A stretch of 64,000 nt of DNA from Paenibacillus tyrphae. GTDB taxonomy: Bacteria > Bacillota > Bacilli > Paenibacillales > NBRC-103111. This document shows, one piece after another, positions 1 through 9,731 of the stretch (position 1 is its first letter; each line of letters begins with the position of its first letter). A program made the position numbers and the translations under genes. The stretch spans positions 214,603 to 278,602 of the forward strand of contig NZ_BSDJ01000009.1 of assembly GCF_027925525.1 (NCBI RefSeq), written 5' to 3'. Below the pieces are notes generated by a model, which was given only the letters and a program-made list of their open reading frames with translations, made no database searches and was not told where the DNA came from.

Positions 1-912
1 CGGCAGACGGCCCACGAATTCCGGAATCAAACCGAATTTCAGCAGGTCTTCCGGAAGCACAAGGGACAAATATTCGCCCGGCTTCAGGTCGGCTTTATGT
101 CCGTCCGTGCCGAAGCCGATCACTTTTTTGCCGATCCGGCGCTTAATGATCTGCTCAAGCCCGTCGAATGCCCCACCGCAAATAAACAGGATGTTCGTCG
201 TATCGATTTGAATAAATTCCTGATGCGGGTGCTTGCGTCCGCCTTGAGGCGGTACCGAAGCAACTGTGCCTTCCAAAATTTTCAGAAGAGCTTGTTGTAC
301 GCCTTCGCCCGAAACGTCGCGGGTGATGGACGGATTTTCCGACTTACGGGCTACTTTATCGATTTCATCGATATAAATAATGCCGCGCTCGGCTTTCTCC
401 ACATCGTAATCGGCCGCTTGAATGAGCTTCAGCAAAATGTTTTCGACGTCTTCCCCTACGTAGCCGGCTTCCGTCAAAGACGTTGCGTCGGCGATCGCAA
501 ACGGAACATTCAAAATTTTGGCCAGCGTTTGGGCCAGCAGCGTTTTACCGCTGCCCGTCGGACCGACAAGGACGATGTTCGACTTTTGCAGTTCGACATC
601 TTCGAGCTTGCTTTGCTGCGAGTTGATCCGTTTGTAATGGTTGTATACGGCAACCGACAGCGATTTTTTGGCCTGTTCCTGCCCGATGACGTAGGAATCC
701 AGAATCGCGCGGATTTCCTTCGGCTTCGGTACGTCTTTCAGGTCGAGCTCTTCCTCGTGACCCAATTCTTCCTCAACGATTTCCGTGCAAAGCTCGATGC
801 ACTCGTCGCATATATAAACGCCGGGCCCGGCAACCAGCTTGCGTACCTGCTCCTGGGATTTGCCGCAGAACGAGCACTTGAGCTGGCCTTTTTCATCGTT
901 AAATTTAAACAT
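1..912 (-). CDS. clpX: ClpX, ATPase subunit of the Clp protease (3' end off the window)
   Basis: AAA+ unfoldase that feeds tagged proteins into ClpP. The gene starts at ATG 912 behind AAAAGGAGTG and reads open to base 1, giving 304 codons of a family usually about 420 residues long. The C-terminal sensor-2 part is missing because of the window edge. The N-terminus has the four-cysteine zinc-binding domain (CSFCG, then CDEC) that recognises substrates and adaptors. It is followed by Walker A (GPTGSGKT), Walker B (IIYIDEID) and a central pore loop region. It lies directly downstream of clpP on the same strand. The 15-bp gap suggests co-transcription. Confidence 0.97.
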   Translation of the reverse strand, partial: MFKFNDEKGQLKCSFCGKSQEQVRKLVAGPGVYICDECIELCTEIVEEELGHEEELDLKDVPKPKEIRAILDSYVIGQEQAKKSLSVAVYNHYKRINSQQSKLEDVELQKSNIVLVGPTGSGKTLLAQTLAKILNVPFAIADATSLTEAGYVGEDVENILLKLIQAADYDVEKAERGIIYIDEIDKVARKSENPSITRDVSGEGVQQALLKILEGTVASVPPQGGRKHPHQEFIQIDTTNILFICGGAFDGLEQIIKRRIGKKVIGFGTDGHKADLKPGEYLSLVLPEDLLKFGLIPEFVGRLP

Positions 913-927
913 GGGATCACTCCTTTT

Positions 928-1518
928 CTAAGTCAGATCACTGCGAGTGATAACCGCATCAATGAGACCGTACGCCTTCGCGTCTTCGGCGCTCATGAAA
1001 TTGTCACGGTCTGTGTCGCGTTCGATTCTTTCGTAAGGCTGCCCCGTACGCTCCACATAGATTTGGTTTAGCTTCTGCTTCGTTTTGATAATCCAGTCGG
1101 CATGAATTTTAATATCCGATGCCTGCCCGCGGACGCCGCCCAGCGGCTGATGGATCATCACTTCGCTGTTCGGAAGCGCGTAGCGTTTGCCCTTGGCACC
1201 TGCCGTGAGCAGCAGGGACCCCATACTGGCGGCCATGCCGACACAAATCGTCGAAACGTCCGGCTTGATGAATTGCATTGTATCATATATACCCATACCG
1301 GCCGTCACCGAACCGCCGGGGGAGTTAATGTACAAATGAATATCCTTCTCGGGATCTACCGCCGACAAGAAAAGCAACTGGGCAATAACCAGGTTGGCGA
1401 CGTCGTCATCGATCGCACTGCCCAAAAAAATAATACGATCCTTCAGCAAACGCGAGTAAATATCGTAAGAGCGTTCGCCGCGGCCTTCCTGTTCCACAAC
1501 CATAGGTACCAGAGTCAT
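928..1518 (-). CDS. clpP: ClpP, ATP-dependent Clp protease proteolytic subunit
   Basis: Serine protease that forms the tetradecameric barrel partnered by ClpX or ClpC. At 196 residues it has the normal family length. The catalytic triad is visible: Ser98 in GMAASMGS, His123 in MIHQPLGG, and Asp172 after RDTDR. Start ATG 1518 has AAAGGGG upstream. It sits between tig and clpX on the same strand. In B. subtilis clpP is elsewhere, but tig-clpP-clpX is a common order in other bacteria. A sigma-A-like promoter lies about 55 bp upstream. Confidence 0.98.
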   Translation of the reverse strand: MTLVPMVVEQEGRGERSYDIYSRLLKDRIIFLGSAIDDDVANLVIAQLLFLSAVDPEKDIHLYINSPGGSVTAGMGIYDTMQFIKPDVSTICVGMAASMGSLLLTAGAKGKRYALPNSEVMIHQPLGGVRGQASDIKIHADWIIKTKQKLNQIYVERTGQPYERIERDTDRDNFMSAEDAKAYGLIDAVITRSDLT

Positions 1519-1573
1519 CGTCCCAACCCCTTTACTTCATAAAATGCAAACCACTTTCAGCCTTACTCAAAAC

Positions 1574-1602
1574 ATTGTAGCACGTTTAAAGACTAAAGTC
1601 AT
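1574..1602 (-). promoter_or_regulatory. Promoter of clpP(-clpX)
   Basis: On the minus strand, ATGACT (1597-1602) and TACAAT (1574-1579) are separated by 17 bp, a good sigma-A match about 55 bp before the clpP start. I could not see a clear CtsR heptad repeat here, so heat-shock control by CtsR is not supported by sequence. The rest of the 1519-1865 gap holds only this promoter and the tig terminator. Confidence 0.6.
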
Positions 1603-1797
1603 TTCCTGCCCGATACGAACAAACGTTGCGGCCGCTAACGTATGTTTTGCCGGACAGGACCGCCTTGCCGCCGCCTATGTATTTCATTATGTACCGCATA
1701 TGTAATGGTTCGTTTGCTTCTTATGTAACGCTTATTATGTTATGCTTATGTACTTCTTATGTGCATGTTTCACGGAAACCGTCAACGCGATTTAAGG

Positions 1798-1834
1798 TAA
1801 AACAAAGGCACGCATGGATGTACACGTGCCTTTG
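1798..1834 (-). terminator. Rho-independent terminator after tig
   Basis: A perfect 10-bp stem (CAAAGGCACG / CGTGCCTTTG, 1803-1812 and 1825-1834) is followed on the minus strand by TTTTA. It ends the tig transcript before the clpP promoter, so clpPX is probably a separate unit. Confidence 0.85.
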
Positions 1835-1865
1835 CATGTATGTTCGCGTTTATACAATTTCCGAA

Positions 1866-3155
1866 TTAAGCCGTTTTGCTGTTGTCAACCAAGAATTTCA
1901 CGGTTTTGCGGTTGACGATATCTTGCAGCAGCGATCCCAAATTGCCATTCGATGCGAAGATGGTACGGATTTCGTCAACGGAACGGCCGTACATTTGGGC
2001 CAGGTTCTCCAGCTCGGCGTTGATTTCCTCTTCTGTCGCTTCAAGGTTTTCCGCTTTCGCGATCGCCTCAAGCACGAGGTTGTTGCGTACGCGCTTCTCG
2101 GCGTCGGAACGCATTTGACCTTTGAGGTCCTCGGCGCTTTGACCGGTGAACTGGTAGTACATGTCGATGTTCATGCCTTGCGTGCGCAGACGGTTTTCGA
2201 ATTCTTTCACCATTTGCTCCGCTTCGTCGTTAATCATAACTTCCGGAATTTCCACTTGGGCAGTTTCGGAAGCTTTTTCTACCAGATCGTTTTCTTTCTT
2301 GCGGTCGGCTTCGCTTTGCTTGCGCTCTTTCAGCTTGTTCTCCAGATCCGCTTTGTACTCGTCCAGCGTGTCGAACTCGCTCACGTCTTTAGCAAACTCG
2401 TCGTCGAGTGCAGGCAGGTTTTTGCGCTTGATGTCATGCAGCTTGATTTTGAAAACGGCTTCTTTGCCTTTCAGTTCTTCCGCATGGTAGTTTTCCGGGA
2501 AAGTTACGGTGATGTCCTTCTCGCCGTCTTTCTCCAGGCCGACAACTTGCTCTTCGAAACCCGGGATAAAGCTGCCGGAGCCAAGCTCAAGGGAATAACG
2601 CTCCGCTTTGCCGCCCTCGAAAGGAGCGCCGTCGACGAAGCCTTCGAAGTCGATCGAGACGATGTCGCCGTTCTCGGCTGCGCCTGCTTCTACCGGAACG
2701 AGTTCCGCATGACGCTTTTGCAGCTTCTCCAGCTCTTCGTTCACTTCTTCGGCCGTTACTTCGACGGAAGGAGCTTCAAGAGCGATGCCTTTGTACTCGC
2801 CAAGCTCGACTTCAGGCTTCACGGTAACTTTCGCTTTGAATTTCAGAACTTGGCCTTTGCCAAATTGCTCGACGTCCACTTCCGGACGGTCCACCGGCTG
2901 AATGCCCGTCTCTTGAACAGCTGCAATGTAAGCGTCAGGCACGATGATATCGAGAGCGTCTTGATACAAGCTTTCCACGCCGAATTTCGATTCGAAAATA
3001 GCGCGAGGCACTTTGCCCTTGCGGAAGCCCGGAACGTTTACTTTGTTTACGACTTTTTTGAATGCCTTGTCCAGAGCGGCGGCTACTTGGTCCGCATCCA
3101 CTTCAATATCAAGAACGGCTACGTTCTTCTCTATCTTTTCCCAGCTTGCTTTCAT
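1866..3155 (-). CDS. tig: Trigger factor, ribosome-associated chaperone
   Basis: Chaperone and peptidyl-prolyl isomerase at the ribosome exit tunnel. It is 429 residues, the usual length. The N-terminal ribosome-docking signature GFRKGKVPR is at about residues 43-51. The FKBP-type PPIase domain spans about 160-245 and is followed by the helical substrate-binding C-terminal arms. I chose ATG 3155 (MKASWEKI) because GGAGGGG lies just upstream. A further in-frame start at 3185 would add ten residues (MDNFWRGKHK) with no ribosome site. Its place beside an YsoA-like gene and clpX matches Bacillus gene order. Confidence 0.97.
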   Translation of the reverse strand: MKASWEKIEKNVAVLDIEVDADQVAAALDKAFKKVVNKVNVPGFRKGKVPRAIFESKFGVESLYQDALDIIVPDAYIAAVQETGIQPVDRPEVDVEQFGKGQVLKFKAKVTVKPEVELGEYKGIALEAPSVEVTAEEVNEELEKLQKRHAELVPVEAGAAENGDIVSIDFEGFVDGAPFEGGKAERYSLELGSGSFIPGFEEQVVGLEKDGEKDITVTFPENYHAEELKGKEAVFKIKLHDIKRKNLPALDDEFAKDVSEFDTLDEYKADLENKLKERKQSEADRKKENDLVEKASETAQVEIPEVMINDEAEQMVKEFENRLRTQGMNIDMYYQFTGQSAEDLKGQMRSDAEKRVRNNLVLEAIAKAENLEATEEEINAELENLAQMYGRSVDEIRTIFASNGNLGSLLQDIVNRKTVKFLVDNSKTA

Positions 3156-3326
3156 TTTATGCTTTCCCCTCCAAAAATTATCCATCGCAATTTTGTCACG
3201 TTCTGGCGGAGTTGCGGTACAACCCGGACAAGCCCGCCGATATAACCACTATATTATAACCGTAATAAATGCGGTTTTCAAGGCTTCTAACGCGGAAACG
3301 TCGGGAAATCGTCCCGCGGCGCCATT

Positions 3327-4235
3327 TTATAATCTCCGGGTGAATACGTTTGCGGCAAATTGCTGCATCATCCGGTAAGCTTGCTCCCACTGGAACGCCA
3401 GATCCGACGTAATCCCGTACAATTCGAGCAGCTCCGCTTTGTCCCCGCCTTCAAATACTTGTTCTAGCAACGTCAGATGCAGCGCCGCCGCCCATACGTC
3501 CACGCAGGCCGCGTCCTGCCGCAGCATTTGCCGGTAAGCGGAAGTTCCGTAAATAAACGCCAAAAATTCGTTCCACGTCTCCGACGCAAAATACGAGAGC
3601 GCCGGGTGCTGCGTCTCGCTGATTTCCTGCACGCGGTTAATAATCTCTTGAATCTGCGAAGGAAACTGGTCGAAGGACGCAGGCGTATCCTCGATCTCGA
3701 CGACCGTCGCTTCGCCGTTCTTATGCAGCGTTACGCTGCCCGTCGCGCCCCGCTTCTTGAGCGTTTGCAGCGCCTTGAACTGGATCAGCGGATGCCGCCC
3801 CGCATCCTCCTTCAACCACCCGATCAGCTCTTCGTCGATCCCTTCGTCTTCCAAGAACGCGAGCTGATCCAGAGCCAGCAGCTGCTTGTCCACGGCATGC
3901 TGCTCCCGCAGGCTGGCCAGCAGCCGCTTCGCATAGTCGCCTTTCTGCTCGCCCTTGGCGTGTATATGCTGCCGCAGCAGGTCCGCTTCGCTGAGCTCTT
4001 CGCTTTCGTCCTCCTGCCCCAGTGCCAGATCCGGGAACATGACCTGCAGCCAATCGAGCAAGGACCGCCATTCTTCCCGCGCCCGGTCGTCGTCCGATTG
4101 GCAGGCAAGCAAAAAGCGGAGGAGCTTCATCGCTTCTCCGTAGCGTTCCGCTTCAAGGAGCCGGGTCAGTTCGAACTGGTAAAATTCGACGGTTTTCGGA
4201 AAAAGAATCACATTGTCATTGGTCTGCCCGCTCAT
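3327..4235 (-). CDS. YsoA-like helical (TPR-type) protein
   Basis: Cytosolic protein of 302 residues, rich in helices and acidic residues (QEDESEELSEADLL). No catalytic motif is visible. B. subtilis has the TPR-like protein YsoA at the same place upstream of tig. Position, length and helical character make this the likely counterpart, though individual TPR repeats are not obvious by eye. ATG 4235 is preferred over upstream starts because AAAGGCGG precedes it and the residues before it look non-coding. Function is unknown. Confidence 0.7.
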   Translation of the reverse strand: MSGQTNDNVILFPKTVEFYQFELTRLLEAERYGEAMKLLRFLLACQSDDDRAREEWRSLLDWLQVMFPDLALGQEDESEELSEADLLRQHIHAKGEQKGDYAKRLLASLREQHAVDKQLLALDQLAFLEDEGIDEELIGWLKEDAGRHPLIQFKALQTLKKRGATGSVTLHKNGEATVVEIEDTPASFDQFPSQIQEIINRVQEISETQHPALSYFASETWNEFLAFIYGTSAYRQMLRQDAACVDVWAAALHLTLLEQVFEGGDKAELLELYGITSDLAFQWEQAYRMMQQFAANVFTRRL

Positions 4236-4378
4236 GAAACACCGCCTTTCTTGCTGAGCTTCTTTATGAATGCCAGTGTACCCCAAAAAAGAAGCGAAAG
4301 CAAAATCTCCTGCCGCGACCCGCTTACCTGTCCATTCCAAATTAGAATGCCGGATTCGGAAGCGCGTTATGCGGACGT

Positions 4379-4423
4379 AAAAAAGCAGCCGCGGATGCGT
4401 AATAACCACGGCATCCGGGCTGC
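4379..4423 (-). terminator. Terminator after the 4464-4805 gene
   Basis: On the minus strand GCAGCCCGGATGC and GCATCCGCGGCTGC form a strong near-perfect stem followed by TTTTTT. It separates the small helical gene from the YsoA-like gene. Confidence 0.85.
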
Positions 4424-4463
4424 CCGTTATGCAGGCGCTGTTTAGCGTTCCATATTCCGAAAT

Positions 4464-4805
4464 CTATTCCATTTTCATCGCGGCTTGGATGAGCTGCGCT
4501 TTAATGTGCGGATTTTGTTCGATGAAGCTGTACATGCGATCGACCTGCTCTTTATTTTGCAAATAGTCGCGTTCGTTCTGAATCATCTCGTGCGACCATT
4601 TCAGAAGCGCGGCTTCCGCCGCACCGAGCCGGTTCAATGCAATATGAAGTCCCGTATCGCCGACAAGCTGCTCCATCACTTCCGGAGTTACGTTACCGAG
4701 TTTTTTCGTCGTAGCGAGCTTTTGCTCAAATTCTTTATTCGCCTTCTCGAAGTTTTCTTTGGCTTCCTTGTATTCTTTCTGCTGTTCTGAGAACGTTCTT
4801 TTCAT
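4464..4805 (-). CDS. Small helical protein of unknown function
   Basis: A 113-residue, charged, all-helical protein. The first 40 residues (for example EYKEAKENFEKANKEFEQ) look like a coiled coil. There is no signal peptide, membrane segment or catalytic motif. ATG 4805 has AAAGGTGG upstream and a terminator follows the gene, so it is probably a single-gene transcript. I do not recognise the family. The length and helical pattern loosely recall YlbF/YmcA-type proteins, but I see no convincing match. Confidence 0.75.
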   Translation of the reverse strand: MKRTFSEQQKEYKEAKENFEKANKEFEQKLATTKKLGNVTPEVMEQLVGDTGLHIALNRLGAAEAALLKWSHEMIQNERDYLQNKEQVDRMYSFIEQNPHIKAQLIQAAMKME

Positions 4806-5116
4806 TAATGATGAACCACCTTTACCTGTTGATCAATTGTCTTCCTGCCTATCGTTCTCCCAGCTATAGCGTGAGACAAAACCGACGCTTTCTATACATC
4901 GGTCTCCAAAACGCAGGCTGTTATAAAAATACACCTATACGCTAAGTGTAACTTTTCTTCGGCCGTTTGTCCATTTTTTCATCAAGTTTTCCACGTCGCG
5001 CCTCGTCCGGACAGACATCATCCGCTCCCGCCAAGCATAACCTTTAACATCTTGCTGTCATCTTTGGACCCCTCGTGGGAGCGACAGATTCTGGAAGACC
5101 GGAGAGGATGAAAGCT
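4806..5116. other. Intergenic region between divergent genes
   Basis: This 311-bp gap separates the small helical gene (minus) from asnO (plus). I looked for a T-box leader, given the amino-acid gene downstream, and found no T-box core motif or terminator/antiterminator pair. No convincing promoter was seen for either gene beyond AT-rich stretches around 4920-4960. Confidence 0.5.
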
Positions 5117-6961
5117 ATGTGTGGAATCACGGGATGGATTGATTGGAACAAAGATTTGACCCAGTATCCGTCCGTTCTCGAGACGATGACGGATACGCTC
5201 GCCTCGCGCGGTCCGGATGCCTCCGGCAGCTGGATCACGCCCCGCTGCGCGCTCGGCCACCGCCGTCTGAGCGTCATGGATCCGGCAGGCGGCGCCCAGC
5301 CCATGACCCGGAAAGTCGGGGATAATACAATAACGATCGTCTATAACGGCGAGCTATACAATGCGCCCGAATTAAAAAAAGAGCTGGAGCAGCGAGGCCA
5401 CCGGTTCGCCACCACCTGCGACACCGAGGTGCTGCTCGTTTCGTTCGTCGAATGGGGCCGAGCCTGCGTCGACCGGCTCAACGGTATCTTCGCCTTCGCC
5501 ATCTGGGACAACGAAGAGCAGACGCTGTTCCTCGTACGCGACCGGCTGGGCGTCAAGCCTCTTTTCTATTCCTACACAGAAGGCCGGCTGCTGTTCGGTT
5601 CGGAGCCGAAGGCCATCCTGGCGCATCCGGACTTTACGGTTCAGATCAGCGGCGAAGGGCTGGCGGAAATTTTCGCCATCGGGCCGGCACGCACGCCGGG
5701 ACACGGCGTCTATAAAAATATGCAGGAGCTGAAGCCGGGTCACTGCATGGTCATGGATGCGCGCGGCCTAAGCGTACGCGCCTACTGGAAGCTGGAAAGC
5801 AAGCCGCATGAGGACGACGTGGAGACGACGGCCGCCAAAGTGCGCGAGCTGCTACGGGACACGGTGATCCGTCAGCTCGCTTCGGATGTGCCGATCTGCA
5901 CGCTGCTGTCCGGCGGTCTCGATTCCAGTGCTCTAACGACGTTTGCCGCACAATACTATGCGCAGCAAGGGCTCGGAGCCCTGCACACCTATTCGGTCGA
6001 CTATGTCGACAACGATAGGCATTTCCAAGCAAGCGCCTTTCAGCCGAATGCGGATGCGCCTTGGATCAAGCGGATGACGGAACACCTCGAGACCGTACAT
6101 CATGCGATCGAATTCGATACGCCGGAACTGGTCGAGGCGCTCCGAACCGTCGTGCTGGCCAGGGACTTGCCCGGAATGGCCGATGTGGACGGTTCGCTTT
6201 ATTTGTTTTGCCGCGAAATTAAAAAAGGCGCCACAGTGGCGATATCCGGCGAGGCGGCCGACGAAATTTTCGGCGGGTACCCCTGGTTTCACCGGGAGGA
6301 AGCGCTGAATGCCGGAACCTTCCCTTGGTCGCTTGCGACCCCTGAACGTATCGCCCTGCTGTCTCCCGAATTCGTCGATTGGGTGAAGCCCGCCCAATAC
6401 GTTCAGGACCGCTACCGCCAAGCGCTCTCCGAAGTGCCCCGTCTTGCCGGCGAGAACGGACAGCAAAACAGGATGCGGGAGATGTCCTATTTGAACATCA
6501 CCCGCTTTATGCCGACGCTGCTCGACCGCAAAGACCGGATGAGCATGGCGGTCGGCCTTGAGGTGCGCGTGCCGTTCTGCGATCACCGGCTGGTCGAATA
6601 CGTATGGAACATTCCGTGGGAGGTCAAAACGGCCGGCGACCGGGAGAAAGGCATTTTGCGCAAAGCGCTCCGCGGCATACTTCCCGAAGACGTGCTGGCC
6701 CGCAAAAAAAGCCCGTATCCGAAAACGCACAATCCGAACTATTTGACCGCCGTCCGCTCCTGGGTATTGGACATCTTAGACGACCCTTCCTCGCCTCTGC
6801 TTCCGTTTATCGATACGGCCAAAATCCGCATCCTCGCAGAGGACGCCGAAGGCCGGTTTCAGCTGCCTTGGTTCGGCCAGTTGATGACCGGGCCGCAGTT
6901 GTTCGCTTATTTGGCCCAAGTCGACACTTGGCTGCGCCATTACAAAGTATCGATCCGATAA
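5117..6961 (+). CDS. asnO: Asparagine synthetase (glutamine-hydrolysing), AsnO type
   Basis: Converts aspartate, ATP and glutamine to asparagine. The start must be ATG 5117, because the next codon is the catalytic Cys (MCGITGW) of the Ntn glutaminase domain; GGAGAGG sits 9 bp upstream. Further landmarks are RGPDASG and YNGELYN in the glutaminase domain and the PP-loop SGGLDSS at about residues 264-270 of the synthetase domain. The length of 614 residues equals B. subtilis AsnO (YisO), the sporulation-linked paralogue, and supports that subtype over AsnB. The gene stands alone between divergent and convergent neighbours. Confidence 0.92.
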   Translation: MCGITGWIDWNKDLTQYPSVLETMTDTLASRGPDASGSWITPRCALGHRRLSVMDPAGGAQPMTRKVGDNTITIVYNGELYNAPELKKELEQRGHRFATTCDTEVLLVSFVEWGRACVDRLNGIFAFAIWDNEEQTLFLVRDRLGVKPLFYSYTEGRLLFGSEPKAILAHPDFTVQISGEGLAEIFAIGPARTPGHGVYKNMQELKPGHCMVMDARGLSVRAYWKLESKPHEDDVETTAAKVRELLRDTVIRQLASDVPICTLLSGGLDSSALTTFAAQYYAQQGLGALHTYSVDYVDNDRHFQASAFQPNADAPWIKRMTEHLETVHHAIEFDTPELVEALRTVVLARDLPGMADVDGSLYLFCREIKKGATVAISGEAADEIFGGYPWFHREEALNAGTFPWSLATPERIALLSPEFVDWVKPAQYVQDRYRQALSEVPRLAGENGQQNRMREMSYLNITRFMPTLLDRKDRMSMAVGLEVRVPFCDHRLVEYVWNIPWEVKTAGDREKGILRKALRGILPEDVLARKKSPYPKTHNPNYLTAVRSWVLDILDDPSSPLLPFIDTAKIRILAEDAEGRFQLPWFGQLMTGPQLFAYLAQVDTWLRHYKVSIR

Positions 6962-6977
6962 TGGCAATACGGCTTCC

Positions 6978-7607
6978 TTAGGCCAGGAAATCCCACAATT
7001 TACGGATGGCCTGCCCCCGATGGCTGAGCGCATTTTTCTCTTCGAGCGTCAGCTCTGCCAGCGTCCGGCCGAGCTGCGGGACGTAAAACAACGGATCATA
7101 CCCGAAGCCCCCGCTGCCACGCGGCTCGCGGATGATGACGCCCTCGCACGTCCCTTCGACTTCGGCAAGCGGCGTTCCTTCCGCATCTACGAGCGCAATA
7201 GCGCTGACGAAACGGGCGGGGCTGAGCGCTTCGGGATGAGCCGCGTCATCCGGCCGGGGCAGCGGCTCCAGCTTGTCCAGCTCGCCGACGAGCTTGCGGT
7301 TATTCGCGGCGTCGTCCTTCGGCTCGCCCGCATACCGGGCGGAGTATACCCCCGGTGCGCCGTTCAGACGATCCACGCATAAGCCGGAGTCGTCCGCCAC
7401 CGCAGGAACGCCGAGTCGCCGGGCCACCGTTCTGGCTTTGATCAAGGCGTTCGCCGCAAAGGTATCTCCGTCCTCGACGATGTCCGGGATCTCCGGGTAA
7501 TCGAGCAGGCTTTTGACCGCGATGCCTTTCTCCCGGAACATCTTCTCGAATTCCTTAAGTTTACCAGCGTTTGTCGTCGCGATGACGACCTCAGCTCCGA
7601 GCCGCAT
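6978..7607 (-). CDS. rdgB: RdgB/Ham1-type dITP/XTP pyrophosphatase
   Basis: Removes inosine and xanthosine triphosphates from the nucleotide pool. It is 209 residues. The nucleotide-binding signature [10 protein letters not shown] is at the N-terminus, and [10 protein letters not shown] carries the catalytic and metal ligands. ATG 7607 is chosen for its AAGGGGG site. The longer frame from 7643 would begin inside rph. It overlaps the rph stop by 17 bp, and gerM-rph-rdgB is the B. subtilis order (gerM-rph-ysnA). Confidence 0.95.
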   Translation of the reverse strand: MRLGAEVVIATTNAGKLKEFEKMFREKGIAVKSLLDYPEIPDIVEDGDTFAANALIKARTVARRLGVPAVADDSGLCVDRLNGAPGVYSARYAGEPKDDAANNRKLVGELDKLEPLPRPDDAAHPEALSPARFVSAIALVDAEGTPLAEVEGTCEGVIIREPRGSGGFGYDPLFYVPQLGRTLAELTLEEKNALSHRGQAIRKLWDFLA

Positions 7608-8349
7608 GGGATGCCCCCTTAATGCGTTCGGCAATCGGTCCAAGCGCCAGCGCCTGCTCCCGAATCATGCCCTGGATGCCCGTTTCGGCCAGCGCCAGCA
7701 GCGCGTCAAGCTCTTGCCGGGAGAACGGGGCTTCTTCTCCGGTTCCTTGCACCTCGACGAATTTGCCTTGGCCGGTCATCACCACGTTCATATCGACCTT
7801 CGCTTTAGAATCCTCTTCATAGTTCAGGTCCAGGCACGGCTGCTCCTGAATAATGCCCACGCTCACGGAACCGAGAAAATCGGTGATCGGGAACCGGCTC
7901 AAATTCCGCTCCCGCGCGATTTTATCCATTGCGATCGCCATAGCGACAAATGCGCCGGTGATCGACGTCGTCCGTGTGCCGCCGTCCGCCTGAATCACGT
8001 CGCAGTCCAGCGTAATGGAACGTTCGCCCAGCGCTTCCAGATCGACGACGGAACGCAGTGCCCGTCCGATCAGCCGCTGAATTTCCATCGTACGTCCGCC
8101 GAGCTTGCCTTTGGCCGCTTCGCGCTGATTGCGGACCGAAGTCGCCCGGGGCAGCATCGAGTATTCGGCCGTCACCCATCCTTTACCCTGCCCTTTCATA
8201 AAAGGCGGAACCCGTTCCTCCACCGTCGCCGTGCAGATGACCCGAGTATCTCCCACTTCGATCAGCACCGAGCCTTCGGCGTGTTTATTGTAATTGGTCG
8301 TAATTTTCACAGGACGCGCCTGATCGACTCTTCTCCCGTCGCTTCTCAT
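7591..8349 (-). CDS. rph: RNase PH, tRNA 3'-end processing exonuclease
   Basis: Phosphate-dependent 3'-5' exoribonuclease that trims tRNA precursors. The 252-residue protein starts MRSDGRR and carries the family blocks [26 protein letters not shown] and [12 protein letters not shown] (phosphate and metal site), all intact. The start at ATG 8349 has a GGAGG site about 13 bp upstream, a rather long spacing. A five-codon minicistron (ATG AGA CTT AAA TGA) sits between the two. The gene overlaps rdgB. Confidence 0.96.
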   Translation of the reverse strand: MRSDGRRVDQARPVKITTNYNKHAEGSVLIEVGDTRVICTATVEERVPPFMKGQGKGWVTAEYSMLPRATSVRNQREAAKGKLGGRTMEIQRLIGRALRSVVDLEALGERSITLDCDVIQADGGTRTTSITGAFVAMAIAMDKIARERNLSRFPITDFLGSVSVGIIQEQPCLDLNYEEDSKAKVDMNVVMTGQGKFVEVQGTGEEAPFSRQELDALLALAETGIQGMIREQALALGPIAERIKGASHAARS

Positions 8350-8432
8350 TTAAGTCTCATTTCCTCCTTTTGGCTTTCACGTTCCCATTGTACCAGAGCG
8401 CCTCAGGAAAACCAAACGGGCCTGCGGAAACG

Positions 8433-8474
8433 AAAAATCGCTCCTTCCGGAAGCGGGCCGCACAGGAAGGAGCG
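8433..8474 (-). terminator. Terminator between gerM and rph
   Basis: A perfect 10-bp stem, CGCTCCTTCC / GGAAGGAGCG (8439-8448 and 8465-8474), is followed on the minus strand by ATTTTT. It implies that gerM transcripts at least partly end before rph, even though the three genes are syntenic with B. subtilis. Confidence 0.8.
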
Positions 8475-8494
8475 TTCGTTTATGAGGCATGACG

Positions 8495-9535
8495 CTACAG
8501 CTTCAGCTGATTCACGGTTTGAGGCCGGGATACGGGCTTCGCGTAGCTTTGATTATCGGTTGCGCTTACTTTGGCGTCGCCGTTCACGAGAATTTGCACC
8601 TTGGCGGCCGCATTCGTATTCTCCGTAAGCGACAAGACGACCGCTTTCAACGCTTCGGCAGGCGCCTTTTTATCCGGGCCGAGCATTTTGTCCGAGAAAT
8701 TGACGGTAATCAAGTCGTCCGTTTTGTCCACCTTGAGCAGCTCGGCTCCCGGAGCCATGACGGCAACCAGACCTTTCTTCTGATCCGGTCCTGCAATAAG
8801 CTGCCGGATGACCGCTTCCGAAACGTTGTCCGTCCTTGGGACGAGCCGGGTAACGGGCACGTAATAGCTGTAATTTTCCTGATTCTGATTTAGAAAATAC
8901 AGCGTAACCGGCGTCGATTGTCCGTACTCGACGCTTCCCGGCTTCTCCACGTTGATTCCGATCGCCCGGGTCAGCGGTTCGTCCAGCGGCGTGCCGCCGA
9001 CCGGCATTTCTTTCAAAGGCTTGCCCTCGACGCGAAGCTGCACTTTCTCTACCGAAGGAAAGCCCGTCAAGGTCCAGGTGACGGCTTCCATAATTTTTCT
9101 TTCGTCCTGCAAGTTATAATCCGTAAACATTTTGGAAAAATCAACGATAGCCAGTTTTTGATCTTCCACGATGTTAATGCCTTTAATTTCGGTACCTTTG
9201 GGAAGGAGGCTTGTAAATCCGGCCGGCAGACGTCCTTGTACCGGACCGCCGTCCACCATGTATTCCAGCGCCTTGCGGGCGGCGCCCTGGGTCTTCTCGA
9301 CTTGAACGGCAATCGGAGCGACGAACCCTTTTTCATCCTTGGCGTAAACCGTCACCTGCATCGGATTGGTAACCGTTTGGGACATTTTGCCGCTTGTGGC
9401 CATGGCGTCCGCTCCGACCGGCGGAGGATCGATTTGCTGCGACTGTTCCTTCTTTCCCAAAGGCGAGCAGCCGGAGGCAAGCAGAGCGACCATTCCGACA
9501 GCGGCGGCCCATCGTATCCATTTGTATTGTTTCAT
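8495..9535 (-). CDS. gerM: GerM, sporulation/germination lipoprotein with two GerMN domains
   Basis: In B. subtilis GerM is an outer-forespore lipoprotein that stabilises the SpoIIIAH-SpoIIQ channel. This 346-residue protein has a signal peptide ending in a lipobox (LLASGC, Cys23). Two GerMN repeats follow at about 70-190 and 210-325. Both contain the pattern of a hydrophobic strand, VDFS or VNFS, then a helix ending in a polar loop. ATG 9535 has GGAGGAACACGCA upstream. It lies upstream of rph as in Bacillus. Confidence 0.92.
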   Translation of the reverse strand: MKQYKWIRWAAAVGMVALLASGCSPLGKKEQSQQIDPPPVGADAMATSGKMSQTVTNPMQVTVYAKDEKGFVAPIAVQVEKTQGAARKALEYMVDGGPVQGRLPAGFTSLLPKGTEIKGINIVEDQKLAIVDFSKMFTDYNLQDERKIMEAVTWTLTGFPSVEKVQLRVEGKPLKEMPVGGTPLDEPLTRAIGINVEKPGSVEYGQSTPVTLYFLNQNQENYSYYVPVTRLVPRTDNVSEAVIRQLIAGPDQKKGLVAVMAPGAELLKVDKTDDLITVNFSDKMLGPDKKAPAEALKAVVLSLTENTNAAAKVQILVNGDAKVSATDNQSYAKPVSRPQTVNQLKL

Positions 9536-9667
9536 TGCGTGTTCCTCCTTGGTATTGGGTGTTGTCCGTTTTTACTTTTATGTATACGGGCGGCAGACAA
9601 GTTTATGACACCAATTTGTCCGATTCGGAGGACGATTTCGTTTATGGTACTTTGGACGGATATATCC

Positions 9668-9697
9668 TTGATTTGTACGGTACTAAAAGCCTATAAT
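9668..9697 (+). promoter_or_regulatory. Promoter of the PAS-GGDEF gene
   Basis: TTGATT (9668-9673) and TATAAT (9692-9697) are 18 bp apart, about 35 bp before the ATG at 9732. This is a good vegetative sigma-A match. Confidence 0.65.
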
Positions 9698-9731
9698 ATA
9701 GATGTGTTTTTCCAAAAAGAGGTGATTTCCC

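Noticed and set aside
3156..3185. Upstream start for tig adding MDNFWRGKHK
   Set aside because: No ribosome site precedes it, while GGAGGGG lies correctly before ATG 3155, and the known family begins at MKASWEK-like sequence.
1626..3245. Long plus-strand open frame opposite tig
   Set aside because: It is antisense to a clear tig gene, has no ribosome site, and its translation shows no recognisable family.
4806..5116. T-box leader upstream of the asparagine synthetase
   Set aside because: I found no T-box core motif, specifier stem or terminator pair; the purine-rich stretch near 5080-5100 is just the ribosome site region.
5932..6730. Long minus-strand frame inside the asparagine synthetase gene
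   Set aside because: It is antisense to conserved synthetase domain codons; the open frame is a by-product of GC-rich codon use.
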